Positions 54,870-63,463 of a stretch of 64,000 nt of DNA are shown here, one piece after another; positions within the stretch are counted from its first letter, which is position 1, and each line of letters starts with the position of its first letter. The notes beneath the pieces are model-generated. The model worked only from the letters and a program-made list of their open reading frames with translations. It was not told the DNA's origin and ran no database searches. Both the position numbers and the translations under genes were made by a program. Source of the DNA: Bradyrhizobium sp. CER78 (GTDB taxonomy: Bacteria; Pseudomonadota; Alphaproteobacteria; Rhizobiales; Xanthobacteraceae). Location of the stretch: assembly GCF_029846235.1 (NCBI RefSeq), contig NZ_JARVWP010000004.1, positions 124,001 through 188,000 of the forward strand, written 5' to 3'.

Positions 54870-56087
54870 TCATGCGCCGGCGTTCACCGGCTTTTGCCGC
54901 GCCGATGCCGGCAGGCCCGCGGTCTTGCGCCGCCAATTCTCCAGCGAAAGCGGCAATTCCTCTGCCGCCTCGACGCGGTTGCGACCGCCGCGCTTGGCCT
55001 GGTAGAGCGCGGTGTCGGCCGCGGCCAGCAGCACCTCGAGCTCGGTCCCGGCGGGGCCGCCGGCGACGCCAATGCTGACCGTGGTGTCGACCGCGCCTTC
55101 CTCGCAAGTGATGTTGCTGTTCTCGAACGCCTCGCGTACGCGCTCGGCGACCAGCACGCCCTCCTCCAGCGAGCACGGCAGTAGCGCCGCGAATTCCTCG
55201 CCGCCGATACGGCCGGACAGATCACTGATCCTGAGATTGTTGACCACCACCGCGGAGAACAATTTCAGAATCTCGTCGCCTGCTGGATGACCGAAACGGT
55301 CGTTGATCGACTTGAAGTGATCGATGTCGAAGATCATCACCGTGACCGGCCGGCCGCCATCGGCTTCGCGCTCGATCACGCGCGCGCAGGCTTCGGAGAA
55401 GCCGCGGCGGTTGAGCATGCCGCTCAGGGGATCGATCGAGGCAGCGGTCTTGTGCACGGCCACCGCGCGGTCCGATACCATCATGAAGATCACGAACACG
55501 GTGCCGATCGCGTACAGCACGAGCTCGATCGAGAACAGCGTGACCCAGAAGGTACTGACGAAGTTCTGGCCGTTCAGCCGCATGAGGTCGCCGACCAGGA
55601 TCGGGAGCATCAGGACGCAGCCATGGGCGACCGGGATGGCAATCGCAATCCAGCGCCGTTGCATCGCACGGCGGCGCTCGCTCCAAAGCTCGGAGGCGGT
55701 CAGCGCGGCGTAGATCGCAACGATCCCGGCGCCGATGGTCAGGCGCAGCGCCGGATCCGCCACCGCCGTCATGGCGCCAATCCACGCGATCGGGCCAAGC
55801 ACGAGGCCCGGCAGGTTCGCCTTGCGGCCATGGAAAATCCGCGCGGCATTCCAGACCATGCCGCAGGCGGCGAAGCCGATCGCATTGAGGCCCAGCATGA
55901 CGATGGGATCGAGCGTCGAGCTGCCGACCGTCCAGAGCGCGACTGAGGCCGCACCGAGCAGATAGGCGGTGCCCCACCATTTCAGCGCGGGAATTTCCTC
56001 CTGCCTGCCAAACAGCCAGAGCATGGCGCCGAGCATGCCCGCGACCATGGTGGCGAACAGATAAAGCGTCGATGGATCGAACGACAT
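54870..56087 (-). CDS. Membrane-bound diguanylate cyclase (GGDEF)
   Basis: 405 residues. The N-terminal half has about six transmembrane helices (LYLFATMVAGMLGAMLWLFG, WWGTAYLLGAASVALWTVG and others). The C-terminal GGDEF domain runs from DPLSGMLNRRGFSEACARVI through FDIDHFKSINDRFGHPAGDE to the active-site loop RIGGEEFAALLP (GGEEF, near residue 295) and ALYQAKRGGRNRV. The active site is intact, so it should make cyclic di-GMP; an RxxD inhibitory site is not obvious upstream of GGEEF (NLRISDLSG may supply RISD). No EAL domain. Confidence 0.93.
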   Translation of the reverse strand: MSFDPSTLYLFATMVAGMLGAMLWLFGRQEEIPALKWWGTAYLLGAASVALWTVGSSTLDPIVMLGLNAIGFAACGMVWNAARIFHGRKANLPGLVLGPIAWIGAMTAVADPALRLTIGAGIVAIYAALTASELWSERRRAMQRRWIAIAIPVAHGCVLMLPILVGDLMRLNGQNFVSTFWVTLFSIELVLYAIGTVFVIFMMVSDRAVAVHKTAASIDPLSGMLNRRGFSEACARVIEREADGGRPVTVMIFDIDHFKSINDRFGHPAGDEILKLFSAVVVNNLRISDLSGRIGGEEFAALLPCSLEEGVLVAERVREAFENSNITCEEGAVDTTVSIGVAGGPAGTELEVLLAAADTALYQAKRGGRNRVEAAEELPLSLENWRRKTAGLPASARQKPVNAGA

Positions 56088-56263
56088 AAGTCACCCCAGC
56101 CCGGTGTGATGCAACGTCCGCAGGCGCAATTAATACGGTGATGCAGCGCCAGTGCGAGACCGCACGCTAGAAGGCCCGAGTTCCAATTTCGTTTGCACGC
56201 ACACGCAAGTTTTCTTGAAAAACTGCGCTAATTCGCGTCGAAGCAGACACCGTCGGGCGCAGC

Positions 56264-56286
56264 AAAAAGGGCGCCTCGCGGCGCCC
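56264..56286 (-). terminator. Terminator of rplM-rpsI
   Basis: Minus strand: GGGCGCC, GCGA loop, GGCGCCC, then TTTTT. It lies 49 bp after the rpsI stop codon. Confidence 0.85.
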
Positions 56287-56334
56287 TCTGCAACTCGATG
56301 CACGCGGCAATTGCCGCGAATTTTAGAACTCGAA

Positions 56335-56811
56335 TTAGCGCTTCGAGAACTGGAAGGACTTGCGGGCCTTGGCCTTGCCGTACTTCTTACGCTCGACCGA
56401 GCGGCTGTCGCGGGTCAGGAAGCCGCCCTTCTTGAGGACGCTGCGCAGCTCGGGCTCGAAGTTGGTCAGCGCCTTCGAGATGCCGTGACGAACCGCACCG
56501 GCCTGGCCGGAGAGACCGCCACCGGCGACGGTGCAGATCACGTCGTACTGGCCGTTACGGGCGGCCGCGACCAGCGGCTGCTGGATCATCATGCGCAGCA
56601 CCGGGCGGGCGAAGTAGACTTCGAACTCGCGGGTGTTGACCGAGATCTTGCCGGAGCCGGGCTTGACCCAGACGCGGGCGACCGCGTCCTTGCGCTTGCC
56701 GGTGGCGTAGGCGCGGTTGTACTTGTCGACCTTCTTGACGTACTTCGGCGCGTCGGGCGCGGCCGGCTTGACCTGCGAGAGCTGGTCGAGGGACTGCAAC
56801 GTATCGGACAT
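56335..56811 (-). CDS. rpsI: 30S ribosomal protein S9
   Basis: 158 residues. The S9 core is clear: [60 protein letters not shown] and the C-terminal [20 protein letters not shown] with the SFQFSKR end that reaches the P-site tRNA. An N-terminal extension ([20 protein letters not shown]) is usual in alphaproteobacteria. Its ATG overlaps the rplM stop by one base (TAATG), so the two are coupled. Confidence 0.98.
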   Translation of the reverse strand: MSDTLQSLDQLSQVKPAAPDAPKYVKKVDKYNRAYATGKRKDAVARVWVKPGSGKISVNTREFEVYFARPVLRMMIQQPLVAAARNGQYDVICTVAGGGLSGQAGAVRHGISKALTNFEPELRSVLKKGGFLTRDSRSVERKKYGKAKARKSFQFSKR

Positions 56812-57275
56812 TATGCGGCCCTCGTGTTCTTGCGGTTCAGGGAAGCGATATCGACCTTCTCGGGGCTCTGGGCTTCATGCGGATGCTCGGCACCCGGATA
56901 GACGCGCAGATTGCCCATCTGCATACGGCCGAGCGGACCGCGCGGGATCATGCGCTCGATCGCCTTCTCGACGACGCGCTCGGGGAAGCGACCCTCGAGG
57001 ATCTGCTTCGCGGTGCGCTCCTTGATGCCACCGATGAAGCCGGTGTGCTTGTAGTAGGTCTTCTGGTCGCGCTTGCGGCCGGTCAGCACCACATGCGCGG
57101 CGTTGACGATGATGACGTTGTCGCCGCAATCGACATGCGGGGTGTAGGTGGGCAGGTGTTTGCCGCGCAGGCGCATCGCGACGAGGGTGGCGAGACGACC
57201 GACCACCAGACCCTTGGCGTCGATCACGACCCACTTCTTCGTCACTTCGGCGGGCTTGGCCGAGAACGTGCTCAT
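56811..57275 (-). CDS. rplM: 50S ribosomal protein L13
   Basis: 154 residues, with [60 protein letters not shown] and [20 protein letters not shown], the standard L13 motifs. It is the first gene of the leftward rplM-rpsI operon, with a good promoter at 57327-57355 and a terminator after rpsI. Confidence 0.98.
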   Translation of the reverse strand: MSTFSAKPAEVTKKWVVIDAKGLVVGRLATLVAMRLRGKHLPTYTPHVDCGDNVIIVNAAHVVLTGRKRDQKTYYKHTGFIGGIKERTAKQILEGRFPERVVEKAIERMIPRGPLGRMQMGNLRVYPGAEHPHEAQSPEKVDIASLNRKNTRAA

Positions 57276-57326
57276 GTGTGAAATCCGTGAAAAAGAAATC
57301 GGCGCCGTATGCGCCGAACTGGCGGC

Positions 57327-57355
57327 TTTCTAGAGAAGCCACGGTCGCGCGTCAA
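57327..57355 (-). promoter_or_regulatory. Promoter of rplM-rpsI
   Basis: Minus strand: TTGACG (57350-57355), 17-base spacer, TAGAAA (57327-57332), about 50 bp before the rplM start codon. Good housekeeping match. Confidence 0.62.
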
Positions 57356-57427
57356 CGTCGACGCACCAGAATTACATCAGCAAAAACAGCAGCTTGCAAA
57401 TATGGTGTAATAATACCGCAAAAAAGC

Positions 57428-57856
57428 CTATTGATTTGGAATGGAATAGGTCGCCGTGACATGGGCGATCGGGTCCGGAGAGGTGCCGGACAGCAGGTTC
57501 ACCTCGCCGACCGCAAGCCGCTTGCCGAGCTTGAGCAGCTTGGCCACCGCGAGCACGTCCTGCCCCGGCTGGCCTTTGCGCAGGAAGTTGATGTTGAGAT
57601 TGGTAGTGACGGCAAGGCCGATCGGCCCGATCGCCGACAGCAGCACCACATACATAGCGAAATCCGCGAGCCCCATCAGGGTCGGTCCCGACACCGTGCC
57701 GCCCGGCCGCAGCATGCGCTCGCTGAAAGCCTGGCGCAGCAAGGCCGTCTCGCCATCGGCGCTTTCGATCCTGATGTCGTCGTAGGTGAACGCCTGCGGA
57801 AATTCCCTGCGCAGGAACTCCTCCAGTTCAGCTACGCTCATTTTCGCAATCGCCAT
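57428..57856 (-). CDS. PaaI-family acyl-CoA thioesterase (hotdog fold)
   Basis: 142 residues with MSVAELEEFLRREFPQAFTY, SERMLRPGGTVSGPTLMGLA DFAM in which the catalytic acidic residue of hotdog thioesterases would be Asp in LADFAMYVVLL, and LNINFLRKGQPGQDVLAVAK. AGGGA precedes the ATG. PaaI-type enzymes hydrolyse aryl- or acyl-CoA esters. The gene is divergent from the ECHDC3-like crotonase gene at 57927, with only 70 bp between, so the two may share control. Confidence 0.86.
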   Translation of the reverse strand: MAIAKMSVAELEEFLRREFPQAFTYDDIRIESADGETALLRQAFSERMLRPGGTVSGPTLMGLADFAMYVVLLSAIGPIGLAVTTNLNINFLRKGQPGQDVLAVAKLLKLGKRLAVGEVNLLSGTSPDPIAHVTATYSIPNQ

Positions 57857-57926
57857 GCGGTCCCTGCCCTCGCTTCAGCCTGCCTGTTACATTAAATTGT
57901 CACAGACACGATAGAGGAATTTCGTC

Positions 57927-58754
57927 ATGTCCGCCCAGGCCGCTCGCGCGGAAGCGCCGCAACTTCAGCCGATCCTGCTGCGGGAGAGCGTCGGCAGTAT
58001 CGCGCTACTGACGCTCAATCGCCCAGCGGCGCGCAACAGCCTCTCCGAAGGCCTGATCGGCGAGCTGCACGCTGCGCTGAACGATATCGGCGATGACAAG
58101 AGCATCCGTGCCGTCGTGCTCGCCGCCAACGGCCCGGCGTTCTGCGCCGGACACGACCTCAAAGAGCTCACCGCGCGCCGTACCGATGCCGACCGCGGCC
58201 GCGCCTATTTCGCGCAGATCATGAACGCCTGCAGCGCGATGATGCAGGCGATCGTGCATTTGCCGAAGCCGGTGGTCGCCTCCGTCCAGGGCATCGCGAC
58301 CGCAGCCGGGTGCCAGCTCGTCGCGAGCTGCGACCTCGCAGTCGCCTCCGAAGCCGCAGCGTTCGCGACGCCGGGCGTCGACATCGGGTTGTTCTGCTCG
58401 ACGCCGATGGTGGCGCTGTCGCGTAACGTGCCGCGCAAGCAGGCGATGGAGATGCTGCTGACCGGCGAACCGGTCTCCGCGGCAACGGCGCAGAGCATCG
58501 GCCTCGTCAACCGCGTGGTATCAGCAGGCACCGAGCGCGACGCAGCGATCGCACTGGCCCAGAAGGTCGCGCTGAAATCGGCCTACACCGTCAAGCTCGG
58601 CAAGGAGGCGTTCTATCGCCAGGCCGAGATGAACCTCGCCGACGCCTATCGCTTCGCCGCCGAGGTGATGACCGAGAACATGATGGCGCGCGACGCCGAG
58701 GAAGGCATCGGCGCCTTCATCGAGAAGCGCGATCCGAAGTGGCAAGACAAGTAG
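57927..58754 (+). CDS. Crotonase-fold protein resembling ECHDC3, catalytic glutamates absent
   Basis: 275 residues. Oxyanion hole 1: PAFCAGHDLKELTARR; oxyanion hole 2: VQGIATAAGCQLVASCDLAV. In active enoyl-CoA hydratases the two catalytic Glu lie in GGGCEL and PEI.G; here they read AGCQL and ATPGVDIGLF, so both are replaced. The phrases AAGCQLVASCD, FATPGV and STPMVALSRNVPRKQAMEML match the ECHDC3 branch as I remember it. The product probably still binds an acyl-CoA but may not hydrate it. Divergent from a thioesterase gene. Confidence 0.87.
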   Translation: MSAQAARAEAPQLQPILLRESVGSIALLTLNRPAARNSLSEGLIGELHAALNDIGDDKSIRAVVLAANGPAFCAGHDLKELTARRTDADRGRAYFAQIMNACSAMMQAIVHLPKPVVASVQGIATAAGCQLVASCDLAVASEAAAFATPGVDIGLFCSTPMVALSRNVPRKQAMEMLLTGEPVSAATAQSIGLVNRVVSAGTERDAAIALAQKVALKSAYTVKLGKEAFYRQAEMNLADAYRFAAEVMTENMMARDAEEGIGAFIEKRDPKWQDK

Positions 58755-58782
58755 TTCTGTCTTTGGCACGAAACCAAACCCT

Positions 58783-58863
58783 GTCATTCCGGGATGGTGC
58801 GTTAGCACCAGACCCGGAATCTCGAGATTCCGGGTTCGATGCTACGCATCGCCCCGGAATGAC
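58783..58863. repeat. Dispersed palindromic repeat, family B
   Basis: Outer arms GTCATTCCGGG and CCCCGGAATGAC; inner perfect 24-bp palindrome at 58812-58835 with arms ACCCGGAATCTC and GAGATTCCGGGT. Different in sequence from family A. A single copy in this window. Confidence 0.8.
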
Positions 58864-58876
58864 GTAGAAGAAAAGA

Positions 58877-59467
58877 ATGCAGATGAATCACGACGCCTAC
58901 GACGACAACTACATCCGCAGCATCCTGAACAACGTCAAATCGATCGCGATGGTCGGCGCATCGCCGGTCAATGTGCGGCCGAGCTATTTCGCATTCAAAT
59001 ATCTGGCGCAGCGCGGCTACGACATGATCCCGGTCAACCCCGGCCATGTCGGCAAGGAACTGATGGGCAAGCCGTTCGTCGCTTCGCTCGCCGACATCGG
59101 CCGCCCGATCGACATGATCGACATCTTCCGCAATTCGAGCCACATCATGCCCGTCGTCGAGGAGGCGCTGAAACTGTCGCCGCCGCCGAAGGTGATCTGG
59201 ATGCAGCTTGGCGCGCGCGACGATGCCGCGGCCGAGAAGGCGGAAGCCGCGGGCCTCAAGGTGGTGATGAATCGCTGCCCGAAGATCGAGTATGGCCGGC
59301 TGTCGTCGGAGATCTCCTGGATGGGCGTCAACTCGCGCACCCTGAGCTCCAAGCGCGCGCCGATCCCGACCCAGGGCATGCGGCTGTCGCTGAACCGCAC
59401 GAGCTTTAGCGGCGGCCAGACTGCGGCATCCGACCGCGCTGCGAAAAACAAAACCGAGACGCCCTGA
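58877..59467 (+). CDS. CoA-binding domain protein (YccU-like)
   Basis: 196 residues. A Rossmann-type CoA-binding domain: NVKSIAMVGASPVNVRPSYF, YLAQRGYDMIPVNPGHVGKE, PIDMIDIFRNSSHIMPVVEE, PPKVIWMQLGARDDAAAEKA and VVMNRCPKIEYGR. These proteins resemble the N-terminal part of succinyl-CoA synthetase alpha without the catalytic domain. Start MQMNHDAYDD; an ATG two codons in is possible. The C-terminal ~50 residues are polar and probably disordered. The function of the family is not known to me. metY is next, 150 bp downstream. Confidence 0.88.
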   Translation: MQMNHDAYDDNYIRSILNNVKSIAMVGASPVNVRPSYFAFKYLAQRGYDMIPVNPGHVGKELMGKPFVASLADIGRPIDMIDIFRNSSHIMPVVEEALKLSPPPKVIWMQLGARDDAAAEKAEAAGLKVVMNRCPKIEYGRLSSEISWMGVNSRTLSSKRAPIPTQGMRLSLNRTSFSGGQTAASDRAAKNKTETP

Positions 59468-59616
59468 CATTTCGGCGGAATTATCGTCGCGATCGTCCGG
59501 TACAGCGCAGCATGCCCGTTTCAAACCGTGGCGTGCGCGCCAACGCGGCTTGACGTCGGGCGCTACCGCCATCAGCATGCCGCGCACTTCGACCAGGCCA
59601 CAACAGGATCCAAAGA

Positions 59617-60897
59617 ATGACCGATCGCCTTCCGGGATTTTCCACCCTCGCCGTGCACGCCGGCGCACAGCCTGATCCCACCACCGGCGCGCGGGCGACG
59701 CCGATCTACCAGACCACGTCATTCGTCTTCAACGACGCCGACCATGCGGCTTCGCTGTTCGGCCTGCAGGCATTCGGCAACATCTATACCCGCATCGGCA
59801 ACCCGACCAATGCCGTGCTCGAGGAACGCGTCGCAGCGCTCGAGGGCGGCACCGCAGCACTCGCGGTCGCCTCCGGCCACGCCGCACAGCTCGTCGTGCT
59901 GCAGCAACTCCTGAAGCCCGGCGACGAGATCATTGCGGCACGCAAACTGTATGGCGGCTCGATCAACCAGTTCACCCACGCCTTCAAGGCGTTCGGCTGG
60001 AATGTGGCCTGGGCCGATCCCGACGAGATCGAAAGCTTCGAGGGTGCGGTGACGCCGCACACCAAGGCGATCTTCATCGAGTCGATCGCCAATCCCGCCG
60101 GCAGCATCACCGACATCGAGGCGATCGCCGCCGTTGCGCGCAAGGCCGGCGTGCCGCTGATCGTCGACAACACGCTGGCCTCGCCATACCTGATCAAGCC
60201 GATCGACCACGGTGCCGACATCGTCGTGCACTCCCTGACCAAGTTCCTCGGCGGTCACGGCAACTCGCTCGGCGGCATCATCGTCGACGCCGGCACCTTC
60301 GACTGGTCAAAGGACAACAAATATCCGATGCTGAGCGAGCCGCGCCCCGAATATCACGGCATCCGGATCCAGGAGACGTTTGGCAATTTCGCCTTCGCGA
60401 TCGCCTGCCGCGTGCTCGGCCTGCGCGACCTCGGCCCGGCGCTGTCGCCATTCAACGCCTTCATGATCCTGACCGGCATCGAGACGCTGCCGCTGCGCAT
60501 GCAGAAGCACTGCGACAATGCCAAAGCGGTGGCGGAATTCCTCTCCACCCACCCGGCCGTCTCGGCGGTGAACTATGCCGGCCTGCCGGGCGACCGGTAC
60601 AACGCCCTGCAGCGCAAATACGCGCCGAAGGGCGCCGGCGCGGTGTTCACCTTCAGCCTCAAGGGCGGCTACGACGCGGGCGTCAACCTGGTGTCGAACC
60701 TGAAGCTGTTCTCGCATCTCGCCAATGTCGGCGACACCCGCTCGCTGGTGATCCACCCGGCCTCCACCACCCACAGCCAACTCGACGACGCCGCCAAGGT
60801 GAAGTCCGGCGCGGCGCCCGAGGTGGTGCGGCTCTCGATCGGCATCGAGGACAAGGAAGACCTGATCGCCGACCTCGACCAGGCGCTGCGCGCCTGA
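59617..60897 (+). CDS. metY: O-acetylhomoserine (thiol)-lyase
   Basis: 426-residue PLP enzyme that makes homocysteine (or cysteine) from O-acetylhomoserine and sulfide. Motifs: TPIYQTTSFVFNDADHAASL, YTRIGNPTNAVLEERVAALE, ASGHAAQLVVLQQLLKPGDE, FIESIANPAGSITD, PLIVDNTLASPYLIKPIDHG and the PLP lysine K209 in VHSLTKFLGGHG. The long insertion relative to cystathionine gamma-synthase (around FDWSKDNKYPMLSEPRPEYH) marks MetY. GGA lies upstream of the ATG. No SAM-II riboswitch could be recognised in the 150-bp leader. Confidence 0.96.
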   Translation: MTDRLPGFSTLAVHAGAQPDPTTGARATPIYQTTSFVFNDADHAASLFGLQAFGNIYTRIGNPTNAVLEERVAALEGGTAALAVASGHAAQLVVLQQLLKPGDEIIAARKLYGGSINQFTHAFKAFGWNVAWADPDEIESFEGAVTPHTKAIFIESIANPAGSITDIEAIAAVARKAGVPLIVDNTLASPYLIKPIDHGADIVVHSLTKFLGGHGNSLGGIIVDAGTFDWSKDNKYPMLSEPRPEYHGIRIQETFGNFAFAIACRVLGLRDLGPALSPFNAFMILTGIETLPLRMQKHCDNAKAVAEFLSTHPAVSAVNYAGLPGDRYNALQRKYAPKGAGAVFTFSLKGGYDAGVNLVSNLKLFSHLANVGDTRSLVIHPASTTHSQLDDAAKVKSGAAPEVVRLSIGIEDKEDLIADLDQALRA

Positions 60898-60906
60898 TTG
60901 CTCGGT

Positions 60907-60939
60907 GTTCCGGAGCGGTGCACCGCATCGCTCCGGCAC
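60907..60939 (+). terminator. Hairpin after metY, possible terminator
   Basis: CCGGAGCG (60910-60917) pairs with CGCTCCGG (60929-60936) over an 11-base loop, 10 bp after the stop. No T run, so it may be Rho-assisted. Confidence 0.45.
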
Positions 60940-61052
60940 CTGCCCAAAGCGGCGGGTTTCTCGTTAAGGCTTAATACCGACAGGTCTCTCGTTAACGATC
61001 AATCCGACATAAAGTGGCAGTGATAGGCTCCGGATGATTCGGGAGACCATTG

Positions 61053-61448
61053 ATGCTGCGCTGGACATTGCCGCTCGCGATCGCGCTGTTTGCGATTCCG
61101 CCTGCTGACGCCGCCGACGCCCCTAAGCCCGCCACCGTCAAGGCTGCGCGCCAGCTGCCGGCCGGCCTGCCGCGCCGGCACTACGCCTACCGCACCACCA
61201 TCACGCAGCCAACCTATGTGCGGCGCGGGCGCCAGCTCGTGGTCGTCGAGCCCGTGGTGATCCCGCTCAATTCAGAGCCGTACATTGTGTTCCCGCCTGG
61301 CGAACCGCTTCTGCCCGGATCGGCGGCGCTGCCGGGCTATTACGGCGACCACCGCTCCTACAGCTATCTCGGCCCTTATTACGGCGGCGCCTATGTGACC
61401 TACTGGGACCGCCTGCCCTACGCCTGCGGCATCTACGGCTATTGCTAG
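61053..61448 (+). CDS. Secreted Pro/Tyr-rich protein, unknown function
   Basis: 131 residues. Signal peptide MLRWTLPLAIALFAIPPADA cut before ADAPK. The mature protein is rich in Tyr, Pro and Gly, especially the C-terminal end (YGDHRSYSYLGPYYGGAYVT and CGIYGYC with two cysteines). GGGAG precedes the ATG by 7 bases. The next gene's GTG start begins 14 bp after the stop. No catalytic motif. Perhaps a small periplasmic or surface protein. Confidence 0.68.
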   Translation: MLRWTLPLAIALFAIPPADAADAPKPATVKAARQLPAGLPRRHYAYRTTITQPTYVRRGRQLVVVEPVVIPLNSEPYIVFPPGEPLLPGSAALPGYYGDHRSYSYLGPYYGGAYVTYWDRLPYACGIYGYC

Positions 61449-61462
61449 GCCGGGACGAACAC

Positions 61463-62422
61463 GTGGCCAAATCGCCGCAGAAGAAATCCAGCGCGCCGGC
61501 TTCGGGCAATGCCGTCACCGCCGACCTTGTCGCGGTGCTGGTCGCCGTCACCGACGGCACGCCCAAGATCGTGACCATCGCCGGCGGCTCCGCGCTGCCG
61601 AGCGGCCCGTTCGAGTTCACCCACCGCTCGCTGCAGACCGCGCTGCGGGCCTGGGTCGAGGCGCAGACCGGCCACCCGCTCGGCTATGTCGAGCAGCTCT
61701 ACACCTTTGCAGACCGCGGCCGGTCCGGCGACGCCAAGTCGCCGCACAGCGTTTCGATCAGCTATCTCGGCCTGACCCGCGAGGACAGGGTCGGCGAAGG
61801 CTTTGAGGCGCACTGGTCCGGCTGGTACGACTATTTCCCCTGGGAGGATCATCGCGCCGGCGCGCCTTCGTCCCTCGCCAAGATCATCGCGCCAAAGCTG
61901 AAAGCGTGGGCGAAGGCAGCGCCGTCGCCAACCTTGCAGCGCGAGCGCTGGCAACGCTGCGCCATCACCTTCGGCCTCGAGGACCGCGACTGGAACGAGG
62001 AACTGGTGCTGCAACGCTATGAGCTGCTCTGGGAGGCGTCGCTGATCCCGGAAGCCAACCACTCGCGCGGCCGCGAAGCATCGGTCGTGCCGGGCAAGCC
62101 GATGACGGCGGATCATCGCCGCATTCTCGCGACCGGCATCGCGCGGCTGCGCGCCAAGATCAAATACCGTCCGGTGGTATTCGAGCTGATGCCGGCCGAG
62201 TTCACCCTGTTGCAACTGCAACGCAGTGTTGAAGCACTCGCAGGCCGGCTGGTCCACAAGCAGAACTTCCGCAGGCTCATCGAGCAGCAGGAACTCGTTG
62301 AAGAGACTGGCGCAATGGCCGCCGATACCGTCGGTCGGCCGGCCAAGCTGTTCCGCTTCCGCCATGCCGTATTGGCCGAACGGGCCGTCGCCGGCACCAA
62401 GCTTCCGCTTTCGCGCACTTGA
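61463..62422 (+). CDS. nrtR: NrtR-type Nudix-domain regulator of NAD synthesis
   Basis: 319 residues from a GTG at 61463 (V-AKSPQKKSSAPASGNA). N-terminal Nudix-like domain (VTADLVAVLVAVTDGTPKIV, RAWVEAQTGHPLGYVEQLYT) in which the Nudix box residues needed for hydrolysis are largely missing, as in NrtR. The C-terminal winged helix follows (YRPVVFELMPAEFTLLQLQR and RRLIEQQELVEETG, then GRPAKLFRFR). Adjacency to nadA-nadB and tandem palindromes directly before nadA fit an NrtR regulator that senses ADP-ribose or NAD derivatives. Confidence 0.86.
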   Translation: MAKSPQKKSSAPASGNAVTADLVAVLVAVTDGTPKIVTIAGGSALPSGPFEFTHRSLQTALRAWVEAQTGHPLGYVEQLYTFADRGRSGDAKSPHSVSISYLGLTREDRVGEGFEAHWSGWYDYFPWEDHRAGAPSSLAKIIAPKLKAWAKAAPSPTLQRERWQRCAITFGLEDRDWNEELVLQRYELLWEASLIPEANHSRGREASVVPGKPMTADHRRILATGIARLRAKIKYRPVVFELMPAEFTLLQLQRSVEALAGRLVHKQNFRRLIEQQELVEETGAMAADTVGRPAKLFRFRHAVLAERAVAGTKLPLSRT

Positions 62423-62428
62423 CACGCC

Positions 62429-62476
62429 TTATGCTCAGGATAAGTATAAGCCATCTTATGCTCACGGAGAGTATAA
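62429..62476. promoter_or_regulatory. Two tandem NrtR operators abutting nadA
   Basis: Two 21-bp dyads 27 bp apart: 62429-62449 (TTATGCTC, 5-base spacer, AAGTATAA) and 62456-62476 (TTATGCTC, 5-base spacer, GAGTATAA). The second ends at the base before the nadA ATG and overlaps its ribosome site (GGAGA). The consensus is TTATRCTY-N5-RAGTATAA. Confidence 0.8.
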
Positions 62477-63463
62477 ATGGCCTTGCTCGATACCGATCTG
62501 CTCACCCGCACCGCGCCGCTCTATGAGCGCGTCAAACGCGTCATCCCGCCGTTCGAATGGGCTACATTCGCCGAGGACGTCGACGCGATCCTGGAGCTGA
62601 AACGCCGCCGCAACGCGGTGGTGCTCGCGCACAACTACCAGACGCCGGAGATCTTCCACGGCGTTGCCGACATCGTCGGCGACAGCCTCCTGCTCGCGCG
62701 CGAAGCGACCAAGGTCGCCGCCGATGTCATCGTGCTCGCGGGCGTGCACTTCATGGCCGAGACGGCGAAGCTGCTCAACCCAGCCAAGACCGTGTTGATC
62801 CCCGATCTCAAGGCCGGCTGCTCACTGGCGGATTCCATCACGGCCGAGGACGTGCGGCTGATGCGCGCGCGCTACCCGGACGCGCCCGTCGTCGCCTATG
62901 TCAACACCTCGACCGCGGTGAAGGCGGAGTCCGACATCTGCTGCACGTCGGGCAATGCGCTCAAGGTCGTTGAATCGCTCGACGCCGAGCGCGTCATCAT
63001 GCTGCCGGATGAATATCTGGCGCAGAACATCGCCAAGCAGAGCAGCAAGAAGATCATCGCCTGGAAGGGCCATTGCGAGGTGCACGAGCTGTTCACTGCC
63101 GATGACGTGCGCCAGCTGCGCGAGAATTATCCAGATGTCACCGTCCTGGCGCATCCGGAATGCCCGCCCGACGTCGTCGCCGAAGCGGACTTCGCAGGTT
63201 CGACGGCCGCGATGCAGACATTCGTCGAGACCAAGCGTCCGCCGCGCGTCGTGCTGCTGACCGAATGCTCGATGAGCGACAACATCGCGGCGCGGAATCC
63301 CGATGTCGACTTCGTCCGCCCCTGCAATCTCTGCCCGCACATGAAGCGGATCACGCTGAAGAACATCCGCCACGCGCTGGAGACCAACCAGCACGAGGTT
63401 ACTATCGATGCCGCGATCGCCGAGCGCGCGCGCCGGAGCGTTGAAAGGATGCTGGCAATATGA
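62477..63463 (+). CDS. nadA: Quinolinate synthase A
   Basis: 328-residue 4Fe-4S enzyme that condenses iminoaspartate and dihydroxyacetone phosphate to quinolinate. [20 protein letters not shown] starts the first domain; cluster ligands are probably C115 ([10 protein letters not shown]), C200 (KGHCEVHE) and C286 (CNLCPHMKR); [20 protein letters not shown] and [12 protein letters not shown] are conserved. The ATG follows tandem NrtR operators with the ribosome site inside the second. Its TGA overlaps the nadB ATG (ATGA), so the pair is coupled. Confidence 0.97.
   Translation: MALLDTDLLTRTAPLYERVKRVIPPFEWATFAEDVDAILELKRRRNAVVLAHNYQTPEIFHGVADIVGDSLLLAREATKVAADVIVLAGVHFMAETAKLLNPAKTVLIPDLKAGCSLADSITAEDVRLMRARYPDAPVVAYVNTSTAVKAESDICCTSGNALKVVESLDAERVIMLPDEYLAQNIAKQSSKKIIAWKGHCEVHELFTADDVRQLRENYPDVTVLAHPECPPDVVAEADFAGSTAAMQTFVETKRPPRVVLLTECSMSDNIAARNPDVDFVRPCNLCPHMKRITLKNIRHALETNQHEVTIDAAIAERARRSVERMLAI

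Noticed and set aside
59468..59616. Possible SAM-II riboswitch in the metY leader
   Set aside because: The conserved GATTT and GCTAAA elements are not present and no pseudoknot could be drawn. A covariance-model search would settle it.
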